A stretch of 64,000 nt of DNA from an uncultured Clostridium sp. (GCA_947569365.1 CANOSM010000001.1:1-64000); one strand, 5' to 3'; positions 7,324-16,700 are shown, counted from the first letter of the stretch. Made by a program: numbers and translations. The notes: generated from the letters alone by a model not told the origin.

Positions 7324-9891
7324 ATGTATATTTTCAATAGGATTACAGTAGTACCACAATTACCAAAGAGAATTGAAAAGTTGGCTGAAATTGCAAATAA
7401 TCTTTGGTGGTCATGGAACACAGAGTTTTTAAAACTTTTTAAAATGATTGATTTAGATTTATGGGAGAGAATAGATAAAAACCCAACTAAATTTCTAAAA
7501 TTAGTAAGTCAAGAAAAAATTGAAAAGATAGTAACAAATACAGAGTTTTTAAATGCTTATGACAAAGTAGTATGTAACTACGATAGTTATATATTTAGTA
7601 AAGACACTTGGTTTACAAGAAATCATCCAAACAATAAAAAAGATAGTATAGCATATTTTTCAGCTGAATATGGTTTAGATGAAATATTACCAATATATTC
7701 AGGAGGACTTGGAATATTATCAGGAGACCATTTAAAAGCATCTAGTGATTTAGGAATACCTCTAGTTGCAGTAGGTCTTTTATATAAAAATGGATATTTT
7801 AGTCAAAGAATAAATGCTTATGGACATCAAGAATCTGAATATAACAATATAGATTTATATAATATACCAATAAATCCTGTAAAAGATGGTGTAGGTGATG
7901 ATTTAGTAATATCTATACCATTACTTGGAGATAATCTTTATTTAAAAGTATGGGAAATTAAAGTTGGAAGAGTAAATCTTTATTTAATGGACTCTGATAT
8001 AGAACAAAATTTAGAAGAAAACAGAAATATAACACTTAGACTTTATGGTGGAGATAAAGAAATGAGAATAAGACAAGAGATTGTTTTAGGAATGGCAGGT
8101 GTTATATTATTAAAAACTTTAGGATATAATCCTACTGTATATCATATGAATGAGGGACATTCATCATTTTTAACCCTTCAATTAATTAAAGATGTAATGT
8201 TTGAAAAGAAAGTTTCATTTAATTTAGCAAAAGAGATAGTAACATCAAGAACTGTATTTACAACTCATACACCAGTACCAGCAGGAAATGATATTTTTGA
8301 TATAGGATTAATGGATAAATATTTTAATGGAATCTGGGATGAGTATGGAATAACAAGAGAAGAATTTTTAAGACTTGGTATGAGGGAAACAGAAGAATTA
8401 GAATCAGGATTTAATATGGGAATGCTAGCTCTTAGAATTTCTGGAAAGAAAAATGGTGTAAGTAAACTTCATGGAGCAGTATCTAGAGAACTATTTGCTG
8501 ATGTATGGCCAGAAATAGCACCAAATGAGTCTCCAATAACTTATGTTACAAATGGTATACATACTTGTACATGGCTTGCTCCAAATATAAAGAATTTATA
8601 TAATGAATACTTAACTCCATATTGGCAAGAAAATATTCATGATAATGATATATGGAAAAATATTTTAAATATACCAGATGAAAGATTATGGGAAGAACAT
8701 TTAAAAAGAAAAGAAAAATTAATGTCAGTTATAAAAGATAATATAACATCAAGATTTAGAAAAAGTGGATATGGATATGAACAGATATCTGAGATTACAT
8801 CTAAATTAAATCCAAAAGCCTTAACAATCGGATTTTCAAGAAGATTTGCAACATATAAAAGAGCAACTCTAATATTTAGAGATATTGAGAGATTAACTCA
8901 GATAATGAATGATGAAAATAGACCAATACAATTAATCTTTGCAGGAAAAGCACATCCAGCAGATACAGAAGGGCAGGACTTAATAAAACAAATACATGAA
9001 ATATCAATGATGCCACAATTTAAAGGAAAAATATTTGTACTTGAAAACTATAATATGGGCCTTGCTAGATATTTAATTAGTGGTGTTGATGTATGGCTTA
9101 ACAATCCAAGAAGACCAATGGAAGCATCTGGAACAAGTGGAGAAAAAGCATCAGTAAATGGAGTTGTAAACTTTAGTATACTAGATGGTTGGTGGGCAGA
9201 AGGATATACAGGAACTAATGGATGGGCAATAGGAACAAATGCAAGCTATGATTCTTATGAAATCCAAGATACAGCAGACAGTAATAGTATTTATAATATA
9301 TTAGAAAATAAAATTATGCCAGCTTATTATAATAAAGGAGAAAATGATATTTCATCAGAATGGATGAAATATATGAAAAATTCAATAATGACAACAGGAG
9401 GTAATTACAGTACATCTAGAATGCTTGTAGACTATACAGAAAAATTATATCTTCCTTTATGTGATACATATAATAAAAATTTTACAGATTTAGATAAAGT
9501 TATGAGTTATTATAAGTGGAAAAAATCTGCAAAAGAAAGATGGAATGAGATAGAAATAAGTCAAAGAGATAATATAGATAATGTAAAATTAAATGCTGGA
9601 GATATAATAAATGTTTCTTGTTTTGTAAAACTTCCTAATTTTGATCCAGAAAATATATCAGTTCAAGTTTATTATGGACAAATATTAGAAAATGGAACAG
9701 TAAATAATATTAGTGTTACTGAAATGAAACTAGCAGATAGTAAAGAAGCAGATGGAGCTTTAAAATACGAGACAAGCATTAAATTAACAACAGGAGGAAA
9801 CTTTGGTTATACATTTAGAGTAATGCCAAAACATGAAATGTTAATAGATTCAGCAAATGCAAATTTAGTAAAATGGATGACTAAAGAATAA
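7324..9891 (+). CDS. glgP: Alpha-glucan (glycogen/starch) phosphorylase, GT35, DUF3417 type
   Basis: The protein is 855 aa. The first 110 residues match the DUF3417 N-terminal domain of Thermotoga-type phosphorylases ('IANNLWWSWN'), followed by 'YFSAEYGLDEILPIYSGGLG'. The PLP-site segment reads 'EASGTSGEKASVNG' followed by 'SILDGWW'; the PLP-binding Lys is present, although most relatives have Met where this protein has Glu before it. The enzyme releases glucose-1-phosphate from alpha-1,4-glucans with phosphate, in the cytosol. It has its own promoter and terminator, so it is monocistronic. Its partners for glycogen storage are encoded 40 kb away (GH57 branching enzyme, GT4 synthase) and at 41407 (GH13 enzyme). 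Confidence 0.95.
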   Translation: MYIFNRITVVPQLPKRIEKLAEIANNLWWSWNTEFLKLFKMIDLDLWERIDKNPTKFLKLVSQEKIEKIVTNTEFLNAYDKVVCNYDSYIFSKDTWFTRNHPNNKKDSIAYFSAEYGLDEILPIYSGGLGILSGDHLKASSDLGIPLVAVGLLYKNGYFSQRINAYGHQESEYNNIDLYNIPINPVKDGVGDDLVISIPLLGDNLYLKVWEIKVGRVNLYLMDSDIEQNLEENRNITLRLYGGDKEMRIRQEIVLGMAGVILLKTLGYNPTVYHMNEGHSSFLTLQLIKDVMFEKKVSFNLAKEIVTSRTVFTTHTPVPAGNDIFDIGLMDKYFNGIWDEYGITREEFLRLGMRETEELESGFNMGMLALRISGKKNGVSKLHGAVSRELFADVWPEIAPNESPITYVTNGIHTCTWLAPNIKNLYNEYLTPYWQENIHDNDIWKNILNIPDERLWEEHLKRKEKLMSVIKDNITSRFRKSGYGYEQISEITSKLNPKALTIGFSRRFATYKRATLIFRDIERLTQIMNDENRPIQLIFAGKAHPADTEGQDLIKQIHEISMMPQFKGKIFVLENYNMGLARYLISGVDVWLNNPRRPMEASGTSGEKASVNGVVNFSILDGWWAEGYTGTNGWAIGTNASYDSYEIQDTADSNSIYNILENKIMPAYYNKGENDISSEWMKYMKNSIMTTGGNYSTSRMLVDYTEKLYLPLCDTYNKNFTDLDKVMSYYKWKKSAKERWNEIEISQRDNIDNVKLNAGDIINVSCFVKLPNFDPENISVQVYYGQILENGTVNNISVTEMKLADSKEADGALKYETSIKLTTGGNFGYTFRVMPKHEMLIDSANANLVKWMTKE

Positions 9892-10205
9892 TATTATATA
9901 TATGTGTAATGAAGAATAGAAAAAATCTATTCTTCATTTTTTTCTATTTTAATTGACTATGTATTTAAAATAGATTAGTATATATAAAATAATTTATTAA
10001 AAATTAATTATTTTATAATTAGTGAAAAAATAGAAAATAAAAGCTCTATTATAGATATAACAACAATAATAAATATATAATTGTCAAAAAAGTACTAGAC
10101 AAAAATAACTAATGTTAGTTATAGTTGACAAATTTCAAACTATAATTGGTGGAATGCAACTAAAAATCTAAAGTATAATAGCTAAAGAAAGGTAAGGTGT
10201 TTTAA
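9892..10205 (+). other. Intergenic region between glgP and an XRE regulator
   Basis: Holds the glgP terminator and, nearer the XRE gene, TTGACA (10125-10130), an inverted repeat TATAGTT...AAACTATA around 10120-10144, and TGCAACTAAAA (10155-10165), which recurs before the XRE genes at 12806 and 14027. No gene was seen. Confidence 0.5.
9908..9944 (+). terminator. Rho-independent terminator of glgP
   Basis: 13-bp stem AATGAAGAATAGA / TCTATTCTTCATT with loop AAAAA, followed by a T run. Confidence 0.9.
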
Positions 10206-10859
10206 TTGAACATAGGAGAAAAACTATTTGAACTAAGAAAAGCAAAGAATTTATCTCAAGAAGAAGTCGCAGATAAACTAAATGTAACAAGACAAACAGT
10301 ATCAAAATGGGAGACAAATCAAAGTACACCAGATTTTGATAAAATAATACCAATATGTGAACTTTTTAAGATAAGTACAGATGAATTATTAAGAGGGAGC
10401 AAGGAAGAGAATAAAACAGAAGAAGTAGCTGATGAAAAGATACAAGAATCTGAAAATATCCATAAAGAAGCTAAAAGAAAATCAGCTGAAGTAGTTAGCA
10501 CATCGGTATTTATTTATATAGCATCAATTGCGTTTTTAATGGTTGGCGTAGCGGTATTAAATCTAGATCCAGTTGTTGTAACAGCATTATTTTTATGTGC
10601 AATAGCTTGGTCAACAGCAAGAATAATAAAAAATTATATGTCTATGCCTAAGTTAGAAAAGACTGGAAAAGAGAAAAAAGAAGAAAACATATTAAAACAA
10701 ATTAATGGAATTGTAGGAGCAATATGTACAGTAATTTATTTTATAGTAAGTTTGACTACAATGGCATGGTATATAACATGGGTTATATTTATAATAGATG
10801 GTTTAATATGTAGAATAATAAAACTTCTTTTTATGTTAAACGAGAAGGAGGAGAAATAG
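10206..10859 (+). CDS. XRE-family regulator with C-terminal membrane segments (1)
   Basis: The protein is 217 aa. A TTG start at 10206 is preferred because the ribosome site AGGTAAGGTG precedes it and the HTH begins at once (NIGEKLFELRKAKNLSQEEVADKL). Residues 1-60 are a helix-turn-helix with the usual 'LNVTRQTVSKWETN'. A charged linker (70-100) follows, then hydrophobic helices at about 100-140 and 170-205. Such membrane-tethered XRE proteins are common in Firmicutes and often control a neighbouring gene. The stop is next to the start of a DUF4097 gene, so the two form an operon, probably a regulator plus envelope-sensing protein. Confidence 0.85.
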   Translation: MNIGEKLFELRKAKNLSQEEVADKLNVTRQTVSKWETNQSTPDFDKIIPICELFKISTDELLRGSKEENKTEEVADEKIQESENIHKEAKRKSAEVVSTSVFIYIASIAFLMVGVAVLNLDPVVVTALFLCAIAWSTARIIKNYMSMPKLEKTGKEKKEENILKQINGIVGAICTVIYFIVSLTTMAWYITWVIFIIDGLICRIIKLLFMLNEKEEK

Positions 10860-10860
10860 T

Positions 10861-11649
10861 ATGAAAAATAAGGAGTTAATAATAGTGAATATTATAATTT
10901 TAAGTATTGTTGTTATAGGACTAATATTTGTTTTATTCTATTGCATAAATAATAAATTTAATTTTTTTAATATATCTAATAGAAGTAAAACAAAGATTTA
11001 TGATGAAACTTATGAGATAAAAGAAATTAGTGATATAGAAATATCATCAAACTGTGGAGATGTAAAGATACAAGAAACTTCAGATGAAAATATCAAAGTA
11101 GTAGTATATGGAGAAAACAAAGATAGCTTGAAAGTAAATTTATATAATGAAAAAGAGCTAAAAATAGACTATTCAGAAAAAAGAAGATTATCATTTTTTG
11201 GTATTAATAGTTGTATAAGTTATACAGTAGTATATGTTCCAAGTACATATGATAGAAATATAAGTATTGATGTGAAATATGGTAATATAGAAATAGATGA
11301 TTTTGAAAATACAACAATGGATATAAATAATGATTGTGGAGACATTACTATAGGAAAAGTTAAGGATTTAAAAGTAAAAAGCTCTTATGGTAATATTGAA
11401 GTGAATAGTGTATTAAACAAATTAAATATTAGATCTAATTGTGGAGATGTAGAAGTAGATAAGATACAATTACTTGAAAATTCATCAATAAAATCTGATT
11501 TAGGAAATATAAAGATAGGAACAACAAATGATATTTGTATTGATACAAAAGTGAGCTTAGGTGATTGCAAAGTAAATAATAATAATAGAAATTCTGAAAT
11601 AGTTTTATCCATAGAAAATAATTGTGGAGATATAAAAGTGGATAATTAG
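10861..11649 (+). CDS. Membrane-anchored DUF4097-like beta-repeat protein
   Basis: The protein is 262 aa with one N-terminal transmembrane helix (about residues 7-30), then an extracytoplasmic region built from short repeats alternating 'NCGDVKI'-like and 'YGNIEI'-like strands (about residues 60-260). 'NCGD' occurs at least four times (near residues 62, 156, 196 and at the C-terminus). This pattern is typical of DUF4097/adhesin-like right-handed beta-helix proteins. It starts one base after the XRE regulator's stop with GGAGGAG overlapping the upstream gene. The biochemical role is unknown. The cysteines recur at the same position in each repeat and might be stacked in the solenoid. Confidence 0.75.
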   Translation: MKNKELIIVNIIILSIVVIGLIFVLFYCINNKFNFFNISNRSKTKIYDETYEIKEISDIEISSNCGDVKIQETSDENIKVVVYGENKDSLKVNLYNEKELKIDYSEKRRLSFFGINSCISYTVVYVPSTYDRNISIDVKYGNIEIDDFENTTMDINNDCGDITIGKVKDLKVKSSYGNIEVNSVLNKLNIRSNCGDVEVDKIQLLENSSIKSDLGNIKIGTTNDICIDTKVSLGDCKVNNNNRNSEIVLSIENNCGDIKVDN

Positions 11650-11752
11650 AAAATATCATTATTAATTCATAAAAATACTTGAAAAAATTTATAAAATATT
11701 AGAAAATTAAATAAGTTAAAAAAAGTAATATTTTATATAAGAGGTAATAAAA

Positions 11753-12628
11753 ATGAATAAAATAATTGTTGAAGTTGGTTCTACAGCTACAAAGATTGAC
11801 AGATTTGATGGAAAAAATATAGAAAGTCTAGAGGGAAAAACAATTCTATTTAAAAAACATTATAATGAAGATGGAAGTTTAAGAGAAAGTGATGTACAAG
11901 AATTAATAGATATTATAAATAATCTAAAAGAAATCTCAGAAGATATATATGTTTGTGGAACAAGTATTTTTAGAAATTTAAAAGAGTCAGAAAAACTAAA
12001 TTTTTTAAATAAATTTAAAAATGAAACAGGGTATGATTTTGATATTATCTCTCAAACAGAAGAAAATGAATTAACAGTTTATGGTGCTACTAGATTTGTA
12101 AATCAAAAAGTATGTGTATTTATTGGTGGTGGAGGATCTACTGAGATTGCAATATATAATAATGGAATTAAAGAAATTGTTAATTCAAAAATAGGCGCTA
12201 TGGATGTAATGCAAGAATTTAAAGATTTATCTGAAGATCTTGCTACAACAGATATAGAAGACGTAAAGAAGTTTATAAAAGAAAAATTAAATTTACCAAA
12301 AGAAAAAGCAGATGTATTAATACTTGCTGGTGGAGGACATGAATATTTTGCAAGAAATTCAGGAATAAAATATGAAGAAAATACATTATATGAAGATAAA
12401 ACATCTCCTATTATGATGGATATAAAAACAAGAATAGAAGAAACTAAAAGATATTATAAAGAGATATCTTTAGATGAAATAAAAAGTAGAGTGAATGATC
12501 CAAATTGGTGGTATGCTACAAGAGCAATGTGTGCTTTTGCTCTTGTTGTTGCAGAAGATATAGGAGCAAAATATATTGTTCCAACAAATATTGCAATGGT
12601 ATATGGTATTTTAGAAAAAAATAAATAG
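11753..12628 (+). CDS. Ppx/GppA-like ASKHA-fold phosphatase
   Basis: The protein is 291 aa. The N-terminal phosphate-1 motif 'VEVGSTATKIDRFDG' and the phosphate-2 motif 'FIGGGGSTEIAIY' (about residue 122) mark the ASKHA fold, and 'VLILAGGGHEYF' (about residue 190) is the adenosine-type motif. It resembles the Ppx/GppA domain of exopolyphosphatase or guanosine pentaphosphatase, but it is short and lacks the C-terminal HD region of long Ppx enzymes. It is a single gene with its own AGAGGT ribosome site; no polyphosphate kinase lies nearby. The substrate is unproven. Confidence 0.65.
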   Translation: MNKIIVEVGSTATKIDRFDGKNIESLEGKTILFKKHYNEDGSLRESDVQELIDIINNLKEISEDIYVCGTSIFRNLKESEKLNFLNKFKNETGYDFDIISQTEENELTVYGATRFVNQKVCVFIGGGGSTEIAIYNNGIKEIVNSKIGAMDVMQEFKDLSEDLATTDIEDVKKFIKEKLNLPKEKADVLILAGGGHEYFARNSGIKYEENTLYEDKTSPIMMDIKTRIEETKRYYKEISLDEIKSRVNDPNWWYATRAMCAFALVVAEDIGAKYIVPTNIAMVYGILEKNK

Positions 12629-12707
12629 GTAGAAATAAAATAATACATGGTTAGATAAGATAATAATTTAATTTTTGATATTGCCAAAAGCATAGAAATA
12701 TCAAGCC

Positions 12708-12742
12708 TGCAACTCAGAGTAGCAAAGAAATTATAAGTTGCA
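12708..12742 (+). promoter_or_regulatory. Candidate XRE operator (TGCAACT...AGTTGCA)
   Basis: TGCAACT (12708-12714) and AGTTGCA (12736-12742) form an inverted repeat about 65 nt upstream of an XRE gene. The same half-sites form a tight palindrome before the XRE gene at 14027. Confidence 0.4.
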
Positions 12743-12805
12743 AAATGTAGTTGGTAGAAAAAATGTCTATGTAACCTTAAAATAAAATTTAGGAGGTGCA
12801 AAGAT

Positions 12806-13702
12806 ATGGGATTTAGTGAAAATCTACAAATTTTAAGAAAAATGAAAAATATGTCACAAGAACAATTAGCAGAAAGGCTTGATATATCAAGACAAGCAGT
12901 ATCAAAATGGGAAAGTGGAAATGGTTATCCAGAAACAGACAAATTAATTTCTATATGCGAGATATTTAATTGTAGTATGGATGAGATCATTAAGGGAAAA
13001 ATTTCAGAAGATACAGATAAAGAAAAAACAAAATATGAAACTTTAATGAATCAATATAGCAAGGGAATTGCTATAGCAGTAGGAGTAATATTATTAGGAG
13101 TAACGATATTATTATACTTTTCAGGAATACCAGGACCAGAATCAGTTCAAGATAGAAATTCAATGATTGGAGTTGTTATACTACTGTTATGTGTAGTATT
13201 AATAATGCCAATTTTTATAGTATTGGGTATGCAAAGAGAAAATTTTATAAAGGAAAATCCTAAAATACCTAATTTCTATAATGAAGATGAAATAGCAAAG
13301 TTTAATTTAAAATATCCTAAAGCAATAGCATTAAGTATTAGTTTAATATTAATAGGAGTTATATTTTTGATTTCTTTATATGGTATAGGATTAATAGATG
13401 ATGAAAGTACAATACCAGTAGTCGTTTTAATGGGATTTGTAACTGTTTCAGTTCCTATTATGATTTATTTTGGAATACAAAAGGATAAATATGATATTGA
13501 AAAATATAATAAAGAAAATTCTAAAGAATATAAAGAAAAAAATAATCTAGTAGGAAAAGTATGCTCAGTTATCATGATAATCGCAACTATTTTATTTTTT
13601 ATATCTGGATTTGTATATTATATGTGGGAAATAAATTGGATTGTTTTTCCAATAGGTGGTATGATGTGTGGCATAGTTTCTACTATATTAAATAAAGAGT
13701 AA
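12806..13702 (+). CDS. XRE-family regulator with membrane domain (2)
   Basis: The protein is 298 aa and starts at ATG 12806 after AGGAGGTG. The HTH spans residues 1-62 ('MSQEQLAERLDISRQAVSKWE', split here as MSQEQLAERL and DISRQAVSKWE). About six membrane helices follow, in pairs (residues 85-150, 180-235 and 250-298). The two middle halves look alike ('AIAVGVILLGVTILLYFSGI' and 'AIALSISLILIGVIFLISLY'), suggesting an internal duplication. It is probably an autoregulated, membrane-associated regulator; the controlled gene is unknown. No neighbour is close enough to be in its operon. Confidence 0.82.
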   Translation: MGFSENLQILRKMKNMSQEQLAERLDISRQAVSKWESGNGYPETDKLISICEIFNCSMDEIIKGKISEDTDKEKTKYETLMNQYSKGIAIAVGVILLGVTILLYFSGIPGPESVQDRNSMIGVVILLLCVVLIMPIFIVLGMQRENFIKENPKIPNFYNEDEIAKFNLKYPKAIALSISLILIGVIFLISLYGIGLIDDESTIPVVVLMGFVTVSVPIMIYFGIQKDKYDIEKYNKENSKEYKEKNNLVGKVCSVIMIIATILFFISGFVYYMWEINWIVFPIGGMMCGIVSTILNKE

Positions 13703-13882
13703 TATAATGCTTATATTAATAAAGTAGATTTATAATTACAAAATTAATACTAAACACATATATATATATATAAAATTAAAGTAAAAAGATATAGTATATA
13801 AGAATGAATATAATATTGGGAGTGAAAAATAGATAAGTATTAAAACATTGTTATACATATTTAAAATATTATAAATTATTGT

Positions 13883-13928
13883 AAACTAACTACTAAATTT
13901 GAAAATAACAATTAAAAGTAGTTAGTTT
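13883..13928 (+). terminator. Inverted repeat with T run, possible terminator
   Basis: AAACTAACTAC (13883-13893) pairs with GTAGTTAGTTT (13918-13928), followed by more Ts. The loop is long (24 nt), so termination is less certain. Confidence 0.5.
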
Positions 13929-13957
13929 TTATATATTTAAGTTAAAAATATATATTT

Positions 13958-13972
13958 GCAACTAAAAGTTGC
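13958..13972 (+). promoter_or_regulatory. Palindrome GCAACT-aaa-AGTTGC before XRE gene
   Basis: Perfect 6-3-6 palindrome, 55 nt upstream of ATG 14027. Related half-sites precede the XRE genes at 10206 and 12806, which suggests a shared operator for this regulator group. Confidence 0.45.
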
Positions 13973-14026
13973 TAGAAAACAGATGTATAAAATTCTAAAA
14001 TTAGCTACAAAGGAGGGAGTAATCTA

Positions 14027-14920
14027 ATGAAATTTGGAGATAATTTGCAAAATTTAAGAAAACAAAAGAAAATGTCACAAGAAGAGCTAGCAGAAAAAGT
14101 TGATGTATCAAGACAGAGCATATCAAAATGGGAGAGAGGTGAAAGTTATCCTACAATGAATAATATTATGATTTTATGTAATATATTTCATTGTAACATT
14201 AATGATTTAGTGCATAATAGTTTGGCAGATATAGATTCATTAGATGAAGAAATAAAGATGAATGTAGTTAAGTTTAAAGAGGAAAAACAAAGAAAAGTAA
14301 AATTAATAAGTAGAATTATTTATTTTATAGCTAGGATATGGGAAATTATTGTCATACTTGGAATAACATTATTATTATTTGCAATGATTTTTATACCAAT
14401 TATCTCAAATAATATTAAATTATCAGATGAAACAATAGAATTATTTGGAAAAAATTATAATTATGAAATTAATAATAATGTAATAATCTTAGGTGGTAAT
14501 AAAATAGAAACTGAAACAGTAACAGATATAGAAAAATATATAACTAGTCATTCTAAAATTTATCATATATTTTCAATAGAATTTATAATAATTTGTATGA
14601 TTGCTACTTTAATAATTAATTATATGATGTTTAAATATTTAGAAAGATTATTTATAAATATTTATAATGAGAATACACCTTTTACATTAGAAAATGTAAA
14701 ATATATTAAGAAAATTGCTTTATTATTAGTTATATCTGTATTATTACCAAATTTAACAGGAATGTTATTTGAAATGCTTATGAAAGTTGATATGGGAATA
14801 GAATTTGAAGAAGTTAGTAAATTAATAATTAGTTTGATTATATTTAGTATTGCTTATATATTTGAATATGGATATGAAATACAATTAGATTCAAATGGGA
14901 GAATGTATGGAAATGAATAA
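14027..14920 (+). CDS. XRE-family regulator with membrane domain (3), DUF2975-like
   Basis: The protein is 297 aa after AAGGAGGG. The HTH spans residues 1-62 with 'VDVSRQSISKWERGE'. Membrane helices lie at about 105-130, 180-205, 230-255 and 265-285. The segment 'NTPFTLENVKYIKKIALLLV' (about 222-241) is like the DUF2975 family, whose members are often encoded beside an XRE gene; here the two appear fused. It overlaps the small gene that begins at 14907, so the two are translationally coupled. Confidence 0.75.
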   Translation: MKFGDNLQNLRKQKKMSQEELAEKVDVSRQSISKWERGESYPTMNNIMILCNIFHCNINDLVHNSLADIDSLDEEIKMNVVKFKEEKQRKVKLISRIIYFIARIWEIIVILGITLLLFAMIFIPIISNNIKLSDETIELFGKNYNYEINNNVIILGGNKIETETVTDIEKYITSHSKIYHIFSIEFIIICMIATLIINYMMFKYLERLFINIYNENTPFTLENVKYIKKIALLLVISVLLPNLTGMLFEMLMKVDMGIEFEEVSKLIISLIIFSIAYIFEYGYEIQLDSNGRMYGNE

Positions 14921-15140
14921 AGATAAGATAATAAAAGAATTATTGGAAAAAACAAGAAAAAGTAATGAAGAATGTGATATTATATTGGATATATTAGGAA
15001 AACATAAAATTATAGTCAGAAAAAATAAAAATTTACTAAAAACAGAATTTATGAATGAGTTAAAAATAACCGAAAAGGAAGCTGATAAAATATATAATAT
15101 ATGTATGGAATTAATATTAAAAGATTTTTTTAAGAAATAA
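14907..15140 (+). CDS. Small helical protein overlapping the XRE gene
   Basis: The protein is 77 aa from ATG 14907 (alternatives at 14895 and 14913); GGGAG at 14898-14902 favours 14907 or 14913. It has two similar charged helical units: 'DKIIKELLEKTRKSNEECDI' and 'EFMNELKITEKEADKIYNIC'. The first helix recalls the N-terminal helices of HU-type proteins, but no complete HU fold is present. Overlap with the preceding XRE gene suggests coupled translation. Function unknown. Confidence 0.6.
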   Translation: MEMNKDKIIKELLEKTRKSNEECDIILDILGKHKIIVRKNKNLLKTEFMNELKITEKEADKIYNICMELILKDFFKK

Positions 15141-15148
15141 TGTATATA

Positions 15149-15185
15149 TAGAAAAAAGATCAATGTAAAAATTGGTTTTTTTCTA
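15149..15185 (+). terminator. Probable terminator
   Basis: TAGAAAAAAG...CAAT pairs imperfectly with ATTGGTTTTTTTCTA, ending in a T run, downstream of the small gene. Confidence 0.5.
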
Positions 15186-15245
15186 TACAAATTAAATATA
15201 AATTGATATAATGCAATATAAAGTAGAATAGAAAGAAGAAATAAA

Positions 15246-15764
15246 ATGATATCAAGTAATATAAAAGGACACAAAATTTGTACTATAACTAAGAAGAATA
15301 TAGAAAAAGAGAATTATATAAATGATTTACAGAAAATAGATAATAATGTTAAAGAAGAAATTATTAATGTACTAGAAAATAAAGGATATATTTATGGATT
15401 AGAGAAAATGAATTCACTAAAAGCAGTATATATATTTGATAATATAAGAGATAATAAGAAGAAAGTTGTAGTATTTAATAAACTTTTATATGTAGAAGAT
15501 GCTAAAGATAAAATGAATGAATTTGAAAAGATAATTATAGAAGAACTAAAAGAACTAGTAAATTGGGGAGAATGCTCAAAAGTTATATGGAATGATATAG
15601 AGATAGAGCCAAATAATATGAATACTTTTTCTTTTCCAACTTTTTCAATGTGTATTTCATTAGGACTTTTATATGGAATTATATTTGATAATCTAGCTAT
15701 AGGACTTTTATTTGGTGTTTCAATTGGTTCATGTTTTGGTGCAGTAGTAAAAAGAAAAAAATGA
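15246..15764 (+). CDS. Unknown protein with C-terminal membrane hairpin
   Basis: The protein is 172 aa and not recognised. Residues 1-125 are soluble and charged with predicted helices. Residues 128-165 hold two closely spaced, glycine-rich hydrophobic helices ('SLGLLYGIIF', 'GLLFGVSIGSCFGAVV') ending in a basic tail KRKK, like a glycine-zipper membrane hairpin. AGAAAGAAG is a weak ribosome site. It lies in the accessory region between the XRE genes and a histidine phosphatase. Confidence 0.55.
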   Translation: MISSNIKGHKICTITKKNIEKENYINDLQKIDNNVKEEIINVLENKGYIYGLEKMNSLKAVYIFDNIRDNKKKVVVFNKLLYVEDAKDKMNEFEKIIIEELKELVNWGECSKVIWNDIEIEPNNMNTFSFPTFSMCISLGLLYGIIFDNLAIGLLFGVSIGSCFGAVVKRKK

Positions 15765-15818
15765 GAAATTTGAATAATGTAATAATATATAAAATCTATA
15801 TTAAGGAGAAGTATATAT

Positions 15819-16316
15819 ATGAAGGTAACTTTTATTAGGCATGCAGAAAGTACTTATAATGAAAAAAGATTACTTCAAGGACAAATTGATTGTGATTTAA
15901 GTAGTAGAGGATTAAAAGATACTAAAGAAAAGGCTAAAGATTTTCCATCAAATTTTGATATTTGTTTTTGTTCTCCACTTAAAAGAACAAAGCAAACTGC
16001 TGAAATTCTAGTTCCTCATTTAAATAAAATTTATGATACCAGAATAATAGAAAGAGGACTTGGCGATTGGGAAAATACTCCTAATACTGATGAAAAGCAA
16101 TTTTTAATGCATAATAAAATAGTTCCACCTAATGGTGAAACATTTGAAGATTTTGATAGTCGAATCTTAGAATTTTTAAAAATGTTAAAAAATAATTATG
16201 AAAATAAAAAGATTTTAGTTGTTACACATGGTGGAGTTATATATGCAATTTATAGAATATTAGGATTAAAGGTAAAAATAATAGAGAATCTAGAAATTGT
16301 AACAATTGAGATTTAA
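15819..16316 (+). CDS. Histidine phosphatase (phosphoglycerate mutase-like) family protein
   Basis: The protein is 165 aa with AAGGAGAAG before ATG 15819. The catalytic motif is 'FIRHAESTYNEKRLLQGQ' (RHA in place of RHG, a common variant), with 'SPLKRTKQTAEIL' carrying the second Arg and 'VVTHGGVIYAIYR' the second catalytic His. The protein is short for cofactor-dependent phosphoglycerate mutases, so a broad phosphatase such as a PhoE or CobC relative is more likely. It is about 15 nt upstream of a broken SDR gene. Confidence 0.85.
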   Translation: MKVTFIRHAESTYNEKRLLQGQIDCDLSSRGLKDTKEKAKDFPSNFDICFCSPLKRTKQTAEILVPHLNKIYDTRIIERGLGDWENTPNTDEKQFLMHNKIVPPNGETFEDFDSRILEFLKMLKNNYENKKILVVTHGGVIYAIYRILGLKVKIIENLEIVTIEI

Positions 16317-16331
16317 ATAAAGGAGAATAGT

Positions 16332-16700
16332 ATGAAAAAAGATATAGTAATTATAACTGGTGGAACTAGTGGTTTAGGACGAGAGCTAGTTTTGCAATGT
16401 ATTGATAGAGGTTTAATTGAAAGGAAATAAACAGGAGGCTTTATATTGTGCTACAAAATGGGGAGAACGTGGCTATACAGAAAGCTTAAAGGCAACATAT
16501 AAAGGTACGAGTGTTAAAATCATAGGAGTGTATCCAGGAGGAATGAATACAGAATTTTGGAGAGAGAGAATAGAGATTATATTCCAGAAGAAAAATCAAA
16601 TTTATTTATGAATCCAAAAGATGTGGCAAGGGTAATTTTAGATAATGCAATTAACTACAATAGTTTAAATGTATCAGACATTATTATTGAGAGAAATTAA
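16332..16700 (+). pseudogene. Broken short-chain dehydrogenase/reductase
   Basis: The N-terminus has the cofactor-binding TGGTSGLG motif (ATG 16332, ribosome site AAAGGAG), but the frame stops after about 32 codons. The catalytic region 'YCATKWGERGYTESLKATYK' follows in another frame from about 16417, so the whole central part of the fold (about 110 residues) is deleted. A second frame change near 16570 leads into 'NPKDVARVILDNA' and the normal C-terminus ending at 16700. Two independent lesions and a large deletion make this a true pseudogene. Neither lesion involves CGG, which contrasts with the five single-C frame changes. Confidence 0.85.

Larger units (their letters stand above)
13703..14026 (+). 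other. Intergenic region between two XRE genes
   Basis: AT-rich, with an alternating AT run near 13757-13770, the hairpin at 13883 and the palindrome at 13958. No gene was seen. Confidence 0.5.

Noticed and set aside
13757..13770. Alternating AT run as a microsatellite or origin element
   Set aside because: Short and expected in such AT-rich DNA; no DnaA boxes or other origin features nearby.
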